From positions 490,207-554,206 of the forward strand of contig NZ_LT976853.1 of the NCBI RefSeq assembly GCF_900249755.1: a stretch of 64,000 bases of DNA. Reading direction: 5' to 3'. The notes beneath the pieces were generated by a model. It did not search any database. It was not told where the DNA came from and was given only the letters and a program-made list of their open reading frames with translations. The translations under genes were made by a program, and so were the position numbers. The stretch comes from Cupriavidus taiwanensis (GTDB lineage: Bacteria; Pseudomonadota; Gammaproteobacteria; Burkholderiales; Burkholderiaceae). Of the stretch, positions 1 to 10,260 are shown in pieces. Numbering within the stretch: the stretch's first letter is position 1; each line of letters opens with the position of its first letter.

Positions 1-2
1 GC

Positions 3-1478
<1,476 letters not shown>

Positions 1479-1491
1479 GGCGGTAGCAGTA

Positions 1492-1518
1492 CGGGCCCGG
1501 CCTCGCAAGCCAGGCCCG
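1492..1518 (+). other. Intercistronic hairpin between thiC and thiO
   Basis: A GC-rich imperfect inverted repeat lies 14 bases after the thiC stop, with arms around 1492-1501 and 1509-1518. No T-run follows, so it is more likely an mRNA-stability or processing hairpin than a full terminator. Confidence 0.4.
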
Positions 1519-1611
1519 CGCATGATCCGCCGCCGCGCAGCGCCCCGCGCGGCGGCACCGATAACAAGGAGGCCGGACGCGGCCGCATGGCGCGCCCGGC
1601 ACAACACCCTC

Positions 1612-2802
1612 ATGACAGCAGTGCAGTCGTTTGACGTCGCCATCCTCGGGGCCGGCCTTGCCGGCCGCCTGGCCGCCTGGTTGCTGGTCCGCAGCGGCGC
1701 CCGCGTGGCGCTGGTGGAGCGGGCCGGCCCGGACGGCGCGGGCTCGGCCGCCTATGTGGCCGCGGCCATGCTGGCGCCGCTGGCCGAGTCGGCCATCGCC
1801 GAGCGCCGCATCGTCGACCTCGGCATCGCCAGCGTCGACCTGTGGCGCGCGTGGCTGGCCGAGCTGGCCGAGCCGGTCTTCTTCCAGGAAGACGGCACGC
1901 TGGTGGTCTGGCATGCGCGCGACCGTGCCGAGATGTCGCTGTTCACCAGCCGCATGCGCGCCGTGGCGCCGCCCGAACTGGTGGCGCAGCGGCTGCGCGC
2001 GCTCGACGGCCAGGGCGTCGGCGAAGTCGAGCCCGCGCTGGCGGGGCGTTTCCCGCAGGGCCTGCTGCTGGCGGGCGAAGGCCAGCTCGACAACCGCGGC
2101 GTGCTGCGCGCGCTGCTGTCGTGCGCGGTCAGCGAAGGCGTGCATTGCGTCTGGGAAGCCGGTGAAGTCGATGCCGGGACCTTGCCCAGGCTGGGCATCC
2201 GCGCCGACGTGGTGCTGGATTGCCGCGGCCTCGGGGCGCGCTCGGCCTGGCCCGCGCAGCCCGGCGGCGACAAGCCGGGGCTGCGCGGCCTGCGCGGCGA
2301 AGTGGTGCGCGTGCATGCGCCCGACGTCAAGCTGCACCGGCCGGTGCGCCTGCTGCATCCGCGCTATCCGATCTATATCGCGCCCAAGCCCAACGACCTG
2401 TATGTGATCGGCGCCACCGAGCTGGAAAGCGAGGACGATTCGCCGATGAGCGTGCGTTCCGCGCTGGAGCTGCTGTCGGCGGCGCATTCGCTGCACCCGG
2501 CCTTCGGCGAGGCGCGCGTGCTGGAGCTGAACGTGCAGCGCCGCCCGACCCGCCCCGACCACCTGCCGGCGATCCGCGTCGACCAGCGCGCACGCGTGGT
2601 GCGCGTGAACGGCCTGTACCGCCACGGCTTCCTGATCGCCCCGGCGGTGACCGAGGCCGCCTGCGCGGTGGTCGGCGCGCTGCTCAAGGGCGATCCCGCC
2701 GCGCATGCCGTGCCGGCCGCGCTGCGCTGGCCCGGTATGATCGAGGCGGTGACCGAAGCGCCGGCGCCCACCGTTGGCGCGCGCTCCGGAACGCTGCACT
2801 AA
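1612..2802 (+). CDS. thiO: Glycine oxidase-like FAD-dependent oxidoreductase ThiO
   Basis: ThiO oxidises glycine to the imine (dehydroglycine) used by ThiG to build the thiazole ring. The protein is 396 residues from the ATG at 1612; an in-frame upstream ATG at 1522 would add 30 arginine/alanine-rich residues unlike the family. A Rossmann FAD motif GAGLAG is at residues 13-18, and a C-terminal FAD-binding segment around the RHGFLIAP stretch is typical of DAO-family oxidases. It lies between thiC and thiS, as in many betaproteobacterial thi operons, which supports glycine oxidase over another DAO-family activity. Confidence 0.9.
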   Translation: MTAVQSFDVAILGAGLAGRLAAWLLVRSGARVALVERAGPDGAGSAAYVAAAMLAPLAESAIAERRIVDLGIASVDLWRAWLAELAEPVFFQEDGTLVVWHARDRAEMSLFTSRMRAVAPPELVAQRLRALDGQGVGEVEPALAGRFPQGLLLAGEGQLDNRGVLRALLSCAVSEGVHCVWEAGEVDAGTLPRLGIRADVVLDCRGLGARSAWPAQPGGDKPGLRGLRGEVVRVHAPDVKLHRPVRLLHPRYPIYIAPKPNDLYVIGATELESEDDSPMSVRSALELLSAAHSLHPAFGEARVLELNVQRRPTRPDHLPAIRVDQRARVVRVNGLYRHGFLIAPAVTEAACAVVGALLKGDPAAHAVPAALRWPGMIEAVTEAPAPTVGARSGTLH

Positions 2803-2814
2803 CGCAAGACTGAC

Positions 2815-3012
2815 ATGGATATCCTGCTCAACGGCCGACCGCTCGCGCTTGCCGCATCCGCCACGCTGGCGGACGCGGTGACCGCGGCGCAGATCGCGCC
2901 CCCCTTTGCCGCGGCGGTCAACGGCCAGTTCGTGCCGCGCGCCGCGCACGCCAACACCCCTCTTGCGGCCGGCGACCGCATCGACCTCGTGCAACCCGTG
3001 ACGGGAGGCTGA
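2815..3012 (+). CDS. thiS: Sulfur carrier protein ThiS
   Basis: This 65-residue ubiquitin-like protein carries sulfur as a C-terminal thiocarboxylate to ThiG. It ends in the required Gly-Gly, and its length is normal. It starts 12 bases after thiO and is followed 3 bases later by thiG, so translation is probably coupled. The adenylating partner ThiF is not in the window. Confidence 0.95.
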   Translation: MDILLNGRPLALAASATLADAVTAAQIAPPFAAAVNGQFVPRAAHANTPLAAGDRIDLVQPVTGG

Positions 3013-3015
3013 CCC

Positions 3016-3852
3016 ATGACCTTCGAACCTTCCGCAACCGTGCGCGACCCGTTCGTGCTGTATGGCGAGTCGTTCGGCTCGCGCCTGTTGCTGGGCACCG
3101 CGCGCTATCCGTCGCCGGCCACGCTGGAAGCGGCCGTGCAGGCCTCCACCCCGGCCATGATCACCGTCGCGCTGCGCCGCCAGGGCGCGGTCGGCGACGG
3201 CGAGGGCGGCCAGGCGTTCTGGCAGATGCTCAAGGCGCTGGACGTGCCGGTGCTGCCCAACACCGCCGGCTGCTTCACCGCGCAGGAAGTCATCACCACC
3301 GCGATGATGGCGCGCGAGGTGTTCGAGACGCCGTGGATCAAGCTCGAGCTGATCGGCGACGACTACACGCTGCAGCCCGACACGCTCAACCTGCCCGCCG
3401 TCGCCGAGACGCTGATCAAGGAGGGCTTCAAGGTGCTGCCGTACTGCACCGAGGACCTGGTGCTGTGCCGCCGCCTGCTCGACGTCGGCTGCCAGGCGCT
3501 GATGCCGTGGGCCGCGCCGATCGGCACCGGCCGCGGCGCGGTCAACCCGCACGCGATGCGCGTGCTGCGCGAGCGCCTGCCCGACACCCCGCTGATCGTC
3601 GATGCCGGCCTGGGCCTGCCGTCGCATGCGGCGCAGGTGCTGGAGTGGGGCTACGACGGCGTGCTGCTCAACACCGCGGTGGCGCAGGCCGCCTACCCGG
3701 TCGACATGGCGCGCGCCTTCGCGCAGGCCGTGGCCGCGGGCCGCACCGCCTACCTGGCCGGGCCGATGCCCGAGCGCGAAGTCGCGCAGGCCAGCACCCC
3801 GGTGGTCGGCATGCCGTTCTGGCACGCCAGCGACACGGAGCAGCGCGCATGA
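3016..3852 (+). CDS. thiG: Thiazole synthase ThiG
   Basis: ThiG condenses 1-deoxyxylulose 5-phosphate, dehydroglycine and ThiS-borne sulfur into the thiazole phosphate. The 278-residue protein has the family TIM-barrel layout, including the LLLGTARYPS stretch near the N-terminus, the VLPNTAGC segment, and the phosphate-binding DAGLGLPSHA region around residue 196. It overlaps the start of thiE by four bases (ATGA), which indicates translational coupling. Confidence 0.97.
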   Translation: MTFEPSATVRDPFVLYGESFGSRLLLGTARYPSPATLEAAVQASTPAMITVALRRQGAVGDGEGGQAFWQMLKALDVPVLPNTAGCFTAQEVITTAMMAREVFETPWIKLELIGDDYTLQPDTLNLPAVAETLIKEGFKVLPYCTEDLVLCRRLLDVGCQALMPWAAPIGTGRGAVNPHAMRVLRERLPDTPLIVDAGLGLPSHAAQVLEWGYDGVLLNTAVAQAAYPVDMARAFAQAVAAGRTAYLAGPMPEREVAQASTPVVGMPFWHASDTEQRA

Positions 3853-4985
3853 CCCGCCGCCCCGTGCACGCCCCCAGCGACGGCCCGCTGCGCCAGGCGG
3901 TGCTGGAACATTACGGCGACACCTTCGGCGTCGACGACAAGCCGTGGCAGGCCTGGCACCTGCAAGACGCGCCGGCGCAGCCCGGCGCCCACGATGTGCT
4001 GCTGTCCGATGGCGAAGCCGACGCCGACACCATCGCGCGCGTTGCCGCCGCCGGCGCCACGCTGGTCGAGACCGACCGCGAGGGCGGCCAGTGGGTCGAC
4101 ACCGTGCGCTCGCCGATGGGCACCTGGGTGTTCTCCGTCGCGGCCGACTCCGGCCAGCCGCATTCGCCCGCCTTCGTCGCGGTGCTGCTGGCCTGCCTGT
4201 CGCTGCATTTCCCGGCCCACGACGCGCTGTGCCTGGCGCGTGCCTGGGCCCCGGGCTCGGCCGACTGGCCCTCGGATTTCGCGCGCTTCCCGCACGTGCG
4301 CCACGCCGCGCTGGTCGCGCCCGAGCACACCGCCGCACCGTTCGCCCCGTGCCCCGCGCTGGGCCTGTACGTGGTGGTGCCCAGCGCCGACTGGATCGAG
4401 CGCCTGGCGCCGCTGAACGTGCCGACGCTGCAGCTGCGCTTCAAGTCCGACGACGCCGCCGCGGTGCGCGCCGAGATTGCCCGCGCGGCGCGGGCCGTGC
4501 AGGGCGCGTCGTCGCGCCTGTTCATCAACGACCACTGGCAGGCGGCGATCGACTACCGCGTTGCCCACGGCGGCGAACAGAGCGGCGTCTACGGCATCCA
4601 CCTGGGCCAGGAAGACCTGGACCACGCCGACCTCGACGCGATCCGCGCGTCCGGCCTGCGGCTGGGCGTGTCCACGCACGGCTACGCCGAGATGCTGCGC
4701 GTGGCCGCGATCCGCCCGAGCTACCTGGCGCTGGGCGCGATCTTCCCGACCACCACCAAAACCATGCCGACCCAGCCGCAGGGCATGGGCCGCTTCCGCG
4801 CCTATGTGAAGCTGATGCAGCCGGTGATCCCGTCGCTGGTCGGCATCGGCGGCGTCAACGCGGCCAATATGCGCGAGGTGCTGGCGGTAGGCGTCGGCAG
4901 CGCCGCGGTAGTGCGAGCCGTCACCGAAGCCGACGACGTGCCGGCCGCGGTGGCCCATCTCGTCAGCCTGTTCCCGGCCGCCTGA
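3849..4985 (+). CDS. thiE: Thiamine-phosphate synthase ThiE with long N-terminal extension
   Basis: ThiE joins HMP diphosphate and thiazole phosphate to form thiamine phosphate. The protein is 378 residues, against about 210 for classical ThiE. The conserved TIM-barrel domain occupies roughly residues 175-375, with the FINDHW motif, the HLGQEDL segment, the pyrophosphate-binding FPTTTKT stretch and the IGGVN phosphate loop. The first 170 residues are an additional domain that I do not recognise by motif; long ThiE proteins of this kind are known in Burkholderiales. The start is the ATG overlapping the thiG stop. Confidence 0.93.
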   Translation: MTRRPVHAPSDGPLRQAVLEHYGDTFGVDDKPWQAWHLQDAPAQPGAHDVLLSDGEADADTIARVAAAGATLVETDREGGQWVDTVRSPMGTWVFSVAADSGQPHSPAFVAVLLACLSLHFPAHDALCLARAWAPGSADWPSDFARFPHVRHAALVAPEHTAAPFAPCPALGLYVVVPSADWIERLAPLNVPTLQLRFKSDDAAAVRAEIARAARAVQGASSRLFINDHWQAAIDYRVAHGGEQSGVYGIHLGQEDLDHADLDAIRASGLRLGVSTHGYAEMLRVAAIRPSYLALGAIFPTTTKTMPTQPQGMGRFRAYVKLMQPVIPSLVGIGGVNAANMREVLAVGVGSAAVVRAVTEADDVPAAVAHLVSLFPAA

Positions 4986-4992
4986 GCGCGCC

Positions 4993-5511
4993 ATGGCGCG
5001 AACCGCCGCGGCCCCGCGCATCCGCCTCGCGGTGGCCGACGACCTGCCGCGGCTGCCCGAGATCGAGCTGGCCGCGGCGGCACTGTTCCCCGATGCCGAT
5101 CTGCCGGCGCTGCTGCGCCTGGTCAGCACGCCCGATTCGGCGCTGATCGCCGCGCAGCGCGATTCGCGGCTGTGGGTGGCCGAGCGCCACGGCGAACTGG
5201 CTGGCTTCGCGCTGGCCAGCCGCAATGGCGAATGCGCCTATCTCGATGAAATGGACGTCCATCCGGACCATGGCCGCCGCGGCCTCGGGCGGGCGCTGGT
5301 GGGAGCGGTGCAGGGATGGGCGCGTGCGGGCGGGTTGCGCTCGCTCAACCTGACAACGTTCGCGCATTTGCCCTGGAATGCGCCGTTCTATGCCTCGCTC
5401 GGCTTCCGGCAATTGCGCGAGGACGAGCTTTGTCCGCTGCTGGCCGCTGCGCTGGCGGCGCAGCGAGCGGCGGGATTGCGGCAGCGCGTGGCGATGCGGC
5501 AGGTGCTTTGA
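4993..5511 (+). CDS. GNAT-family N-acetyltransferase
   Basis: This 172-residue protein has a GNAT fold: the segment around residues 80-110 carries the beta4-alpha3 motif MDVHPDHGRRGLGRAL, which binds the acetyl-CoA pyrophosphate. The acceptor is unknown. It begins only 7 bases after the thiE stop with no clear ribosome-binding site, so it is probably translated by coupling with thiE. A role in thiamine metabolism is not shown by the sequence. Confidence 0.88.
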   Translation: MARTAAAPRIRLAVADDLPRLPEIELAAAALFPDADLPALLRLVSTPDSALIAAQRDSRLWVAERHGELAGFALASRNGECAYLDEMDVHPDHGRRGLGRALVGAVQGWARAGGLRSLNLTTFAHLPWNAPFYASLGFRQLREDELCPLLAAALAAQRAAGLRQRVAMRQVL

Positions 5512-5546
5512 GCAGCAACTCTGCGGTGCCATACTAGTGAGCCTCA

Positions 5547-5780
5547 ATGGAGGCCACCTTGATCGTCCTGCGGCTCCCGAAACAGATTGAACAGCGACTG
5601 AAAGCGCTTGCCAGGCGTACTGGCCGGAGCGAAACGTTCTACGCTTGCCAGGCCATCATCCGTCACCTGGATGATCTCGAAGACCTGCATTTGGCACACA
5701 TGGTCGTCCGTCGACTACGCAATGGTGAAGAATCAACGGTGACTCTCGATGTTCTGGAAGCGGGACTGAGCGAGCCAGGC
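5547..5780 (+). pseudogene. Orphan RelB/ribbon-helix-helix antitoxin-like gene, apparently decayed at its 3' end
   Basis: The first 75 residues resemble RelB/DinJ-type (TraY-like) antitoxins: an N-terminal beta strand IVLRLP, then a helix-turn-helix-like KALARRTGRSETFYACQAI, then the HLDDLEDLHLA stretch that recurs in this family. The usual acidic C-terminus and stop are missing; the frame runs on without a stop into the downstream thioesterase gene. No RelE/ParE toxin follows. I read it as the relic of a toxin-antitoxin pair that lost its toxin and its own stop. The end given is where similarity fades. A functional solitary antitoxin or a true fusion cannot be excluded. Confidence 0.6.
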
Positions 5781-5866
5781 TGCGCGAAGCCCCCGGAGGG
5801 CGCCCGGCTGACCCAAGATTTGTGCGACATTCGCCCAGCCGCCGGAACCGAACCGTACCCCGCCGC

Positions 5867-5872
5867 TATGAT
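5867..5872 (+). promoter_or_regulatory. Possible -10 box (TATGAT) for the PaaI-like thioesterase
   Basis: A TATGAT hexamer lies about 40 bases before the preferred ATG at 5913. Its position argues that the thioesterase has its own promoter and is not translated as a fusion from 5547. No convincing -35 box was found. Confidence 0.35.
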
Positions 5873-5912
5873 GTCGGGCAGCATTCCCCGCCAATCACCC
5901 AGCGTCCCGACC

Positions 5913-6362
5913 ATGTCCGCCCAGCCCCCCGCAATCATCCCCGCCGCCCCGGGCACGCCCGAAAAGCCCTACTTCGGCATCGATGTGCCGCTGATGCGCT
6001 ATTTCGGCCTGCAGCCGGAGCTGATCGAAGAGGGCTACTGCCGCACGCGGCTGCCGGCGCACCCGCAGCTGGTGAACAGCCGCGGCGACGTGCATGGCGG
6101 CACGCTGATGGCGACGCTGGACTTCACGCTGAGCGGCGCCGCGCGCTCGCATGCGCCCACCGAGACCGGCGTGATCACCATCGACATGTCGACCCACTTC
6201 CTGGCCGCCGCGCGCGGCGAGCTGATGCTGGAAGCGCGCTGCCTGCGCCGCGGCGCGCGCATCGCGTTCTGCGAAGGGGAAGTCAAGGATGCCGACGGCA
6301 ACGTGGTGTGCGTGGCGCGCGCCGCGTTCAAGCTGGTGCCGCTGTCCAGCGGCGGTAACTGA
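5913..6362 (+). CDS. PaaI-family hotdog thioesterase
   Basis: The 149-residue protein has the hotdog-fold acyl-CoA thioesterase pattern: VNSRGDVHGGTLMATLDFTLSGAA contains the family HGG motif with the catalytic acidic residue after it, followed by the TIDMSTHFL strand. The frame is open back to 5547, giving a 271-residue reading, but the extra N-terminus is an antitoxin relic, so I chose ATG 5913 (ATG 5868 is an alternative that overlaps a likely -10 box). The acyl-CoA substrate is unknown. The stop lies inside an 11-bp tandem repeat. Confidence 0.85.
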   Translation: MSAQPPAIIPAAPGTPEKPYFGIDVPLMRYFGLQPELIEEGYCRTRLPAHPQLVNSRGDVHGGTLMATLDFTLSGAARSHAPTETGVITIDMSTHFLAAARGELMLEARCLRRGARIAFCEGEVKDADGNVVCVARAAFKLVPLSSGGN

Positions 6363-6406
6363 GCGGTAACTGAGCGGCAACTGAGCGGCAACTGAGCGGC
6401 AACTGA
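6352..6406 (+). repeat. Five tandem copies of an 11-bp unit at the thioesterase stop codon
   Basis: The unit GCGG(T/C)AACTGA is repeated five times head to tail at 6352-6406, plus a partial sixth copy. The first copy contains the thioesterase stop. Two copies have T and three have C at the variable position, which suggests slippage expansion. Each copy carries a TGA, and because 11 is not a multiple of 3 the stops fall in successive frames. Confidence 0.9.
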
Positions 6407-6433
6407 GCGGCACGTGCGCGCGGGCCGGGCCGC

Positions 6434-7270
<837 letters not shown>

Positions 7271-7317
7271 CTCTGGGGAAATCAAGGAGGGCCGGTGCGC
7301 AAGGCGTCCGGGCACGC

Positions 7318-7323
7318 TACAAT
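7318..7323 (+). promoter_or_regulatory. Likely -10 box (TACAAT) of the ahcY promoter
   Basis: TACAAT matches the sigma70 -10 consensus at five of six bases and lies in the 63-base gap between the thiD start and the group II intron. It would start transcription near 7330, a few bases before the point where the riboswitch leader is interrupted. No good -35 box is present at the right spacing, so the call rests on the -10 and on the position. Confidence 0.55.
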
Positions 7324-8384
7324 ACCGCCACTCGTGCGACACGCACTCTCGTGTCCGGGTAGCTCCAACGTAAGGAGCATCGACCTTTGTTGGGACAAGG
7401 TGGCGGCCTCGGCTGACACCGTCCAATCCCAACCATTTCTTGCTTAGACAAGCCGAGCCGCAAGGTGAGGTAAGTCAATCGGTGCAATGCCTGCCGGCTT
7501 TTCGGTAGGGATTGTAGCTTGCTTTTGCTGGTCAACAGCCAGCCATCGCCCAAGGCGGGGACGCTCGCCTTCGGGCGAATTCGCCTTGACACCTTCCCAG
7601 CGGGAAGGCGTCTGCGCACGTCTCTGTTGCATAACTGCCACACGAATTAAACCGATCTATTGGATCGGCATCGCGTCTTGGACCGACTGCAGCCACTGCG
7701 CTCGTACGTTCGGTAAGCGCTCGCCATTACGGGAGCACATAAGTAAGGACTGAGGCCCGGAGCGTAAAGCTCTACGCGTTATGGTTCGGTCGAGCACGCC
7801 CGAGAGGGCGCCTTGATAGAGAACCCGCTATGCGACTAGCGGTAGCCTAGGGGGACATGCGTCACTGGTAACGGTGGGGTGTGAAGCTTCCCTGACAATG
7901 TAGCCCCCGTAAGGGTGCCAATGGACCGTGAGGTCCGTAGGTAGCAAACCGAAGCAGCATCGGTTGAGGAGCTAGGCTGGCTGGTATGGGCAACATATGT
8001 GAACTGCTGATAAACGTCGTGAGTATTACGGTGCCAAAGCTGATGATAGGCACTCACCAAAAGGTACGTGGCTGGATACTCCGCTGAGTGGTCGGAGTAC
8101 GTCGTCGTTAAGCCACCGGCGAAGAGGCAGGTCCTAACCCAGTCGTGTAACGCGTGGGGAACGTGGTAAGCCCGTATGGCTGCCAGAGTGCAGTTTGGCT
8201 CAGGCAGGCGAACCGCAAGGAACGCTGTCGGCTGTGCGGGTATGGGAGGTTGGAAAAAGCGAATGCCGGGTTGTAATGATCCGGATAGGGATTGAAACAT
8301 CATCCCACGCGAAAGCGGGCAGACTTCCAACTGGTCTACTCGTCGCAAGACGACTGACTGAACTCGCTTGTTTAATTTTTCTTC

Positions 8385-8414
8385 CCTTGAGGGGCAACAC
8401 GTCCCTCAAGGGGC
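8385..8414 (+). other. Strong hairpin ahead of the intron ORF
   Basis: A CCCTTGAGGG arm and its complement enclose a 9-base loop about 50 bases before the maturase start. It probably belongs to the domain III/IV region of the intron RNA. Confidence 0.45.
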
Positions 8415-8450
8415 GTGCTGTCTCTTGATGTTGGGGGAGATCCTCAAGAT

Positions 8451-8456
8451 AGGAGG
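8451..8456 (+). promoter_or_regulatory. Ribosome-binding site of the intron-encoded protein
   Basis: A perfect AGGAGG sits 5 bases before the ATG at 8462 and fixes the start of the reverse transcriptase. Confidence 0.85.
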
Positions 8457-8461
8457 GCAGC

Positions 8462-10180
8462 ATGGAAGCATTGATCCGCGAGGATGAATCTGCGCCTTCC
8501 GGCATTCCGCAAAAATGGGGCGACATCGATTGGCGCCGCATTGAACGGAATGTTCGAGTAATGCAGATTCGAATTGCGAAGGCAACACAGGAAGGGGATT
8601 GGCGCAGGGTGAAAGCCCTGCAAAGGTCCTTGACCCGCTCGTTCTCCGCCAAGGCATCGGCGGTGCGGCGAGTGACGATGAACCAAGGTGCGCGGACGGC
8701 GGGAGTCGACCGCGTGAAGTGGGAAACGCCTGAAGTCCGGTGGGAAGCCATTGGACGGTTGAAGCGCCGGGGGTACAGGCCACTGCCATTACGGAGGGTC
8801 TACATCCCCAAAGCCAACGGTAAGAAGCGCCCCCTGGGCATTCCGACCATGTTGGACCGAGCCATGCAAGCGTTGTATCTGTTGGCGCTGGAACCGGTGT
8901 CTGAAGGGACGAGCGATCCGAACTCGTATGGGTTTCGGATCAATCGTTCGACTCACGATGCTATGCGACAGCTGTTCGCCTCCCTAGCCCTGAAGGCCTC
9001 GGCACAATGGGTATTGGAGGCGGATATCAAAGGGTGCTTCGATCACATCAGTCATGCCTGGCTGGAGCGCAATGTCCCCATGGACAAAGCCATCCTTCGG
9101 AAGTGGCTGCAAGCTGGTGTGGTATTTGAAGGCCAGTTTCAGGCGACCGACGCCGGAACACCACAGGGAGGCATCATCTCCCCGACTCTGGCAAACGTGG
9201 CGCTGAACGGGTTGGAAGAGCAACTGACCGCAGCCCTCAAGGCGAAGTTAGGGGCTCACAATCTGCGAAGGCACAAGGTAAATGTTGTGCGCTATGCGGA
9301 CGACTTCGTAATCACCGGCAATACGCCGGAGGTGCTCGAAAACGAAGTGAAGCCGTGGGTGGAACAGTTCCTCGCTGTCAGGGGGCTGACACTATCGACG
9401 GAGAAAACGCGGATCGTAAATATCGCCGAAGGCTTTGATTTCCTTGGGTGGAATTTCCGGAAGTACTCGGGAAAGCTGCTCATCAAGCCGAGCAAGAAGA
9501 ACGCGCAAGCGTTCTACCGCAAGGTCAAAGGAGTCATCAGTGCGAAGAAGGGAGGAAAGCAAGAGGATCTGATCCGACTGCTGAACCCGATGCTCAGAGG
9601 CTGGGCGCAATATCACAGTCCAGTGGTGGCAAAGGCAATGTTCACCAGAATGGAGCGCATGGTTTTCCAGGCTCTGTGGCGGTGGGCAAAACGGCGACAT
9701 CGAGGAAAGAACGCCGAGTGGGTGCGGAAGCGGTATTTCGTAACCATCGGCAATCGGAACTGGGTGTTCGGTACCACAACAGTGGATAAGAGAGGTAATC
9801 CCTTCTGGTTGGAGTTATACCCGCTCGCGGGCACGCCGATCAGGAGGCACACGAAGGTCAAGGGGGAATACAACCCCTTTGATCCGGCTTGGGAAATGTA
9901 TGGCGAAAAGCTGCGACAGGAACGCATGCTGCAAAGCATGTCGCACCGCAAGCAGTGGATCAGGCTGTATATGTCCCAGCGGGGTTTATGTGCGCTGTGT
10001 CAGTGCAAGATGACCAAAGAGACGGGGTGGGATGACCACCACATCGTGCCGCGCGTTCTTGGCGGTTCCGATGCTCTAGGAAATCGCGTGCTGGTGCACC
10101 CGGGTTGCCATGTTCAAGTTCATCACCACGGCAGAACCGTTGTGAAGCCGGTGTTCGATTTATTCGATTCACTTTGTTGA
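8462..10180 (+). CDS. ltrA: Group II intron reverse transcriptase/maturase with HNH endonuclease
   Basis: The 572-residue multifunctional intron protein promotes splicing and retrohoming. Reverse transcriptase motifs are clear: PKANGKKRPLGIPTM around residues 116-130, the TPQGGIISPTLANVALN block near 233-249, and the catalytic YADD at 278-281. A maturase (X) domain follows around residues 360-440, with RGWAQYHSPV and an aromatic basic helix. The C-terminal HNH endonuclease domain has CALC at 510-513, DDHHIVPRVLGGSDALGNRVLVHPGCH and a final histidine cluster. All catalytic residues are present. The HNH domain indicates insertion into double-stranded DNA targets with second-strand cleavage. The symbol is used generically. 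Confidence 0.96.
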   Translation: MEALIREDESAPSGIPQKWGDIDWRRIERNVRVMQIRIAKATQEGDWRRVKALQRSLTRSFSAKASAVRRVTMNQGARTAGVDRVKWETPEVRWEAIGRLKRRGYRPLPLRRVYIPKANGKKRPLGIPTMLDRAMQALYLLALEPVSEGTSDPNSYGFRINRSTHDAMRQLFASLALKASAQWVLEADIKGCFDHISHAWLERNVPMDKAILRKWLQAGVVFEGQFQATDAGTPQGGIISPTLANVALNGLEEQLTAALKAKLGAHNLRRHKVNVVRYADDFVITGNTPEVLENEVKPWVEQFLAVRGLTLSTEKTRIVNIAEGFDFLGWNFRKYSGKLLIKPSKKNAQAFYRKVKGVISAKKGGKQEDLIRLLNPMLRGWAQYHSPVVAKAMFTRMERMVFQALWRWAKRRHRGKNAEWVRKRYFVTIGNRNWVFGTTTVDKRGNPFWLELYPLAGTPIRRHTKVKGEYNPFDPAWEMYGEKLRQERMLQSMSHRKQWIRLYMSQRGLCALCQCKMTKETGWDDHHIVPRVLGGSDALGNRVLVHPGCHVQVHHHGRTVVKPVFDLFDSLC

Positions 10181-10185
10181 GGCTT

Positions 10186-10219
10186 GAGCCGTATGCGGGG
10201 AAACCCGCACGTACGGTTC
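10186..10219 (+). ncRNA. Group II intron domain V
   Basis: The 34-base catalytic hairpin has the AGC triad on the 5' strand, the GAAA-type tetraloop region and the two-base bulge before the closing stem. It lies just after the maturase stop, as expected. Domain VI follows at about 10222-10259, with the branch-point A at 10255. Confidence 0.95.
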
Positions 10220-10260
10220 TTAGGGGGGAGTGTCACCAGCGATGGTATACTCCTACCCTC

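Noticed and set aside
7587..7620. Promoter inside the intron (TTGACA at 7587)
   Set aside because: There is a perfect -35 but no acceptable -10 at 16-19 bases, so I do not call an internal promoter for the maturase or ahcY.
7487..7753. An 88-codon plus-strand frame in the 5' part of the group II intron
   Set aside because: It has no ribosome-binding site, no recognisable motif, and the region reads better as structured intron RNA.
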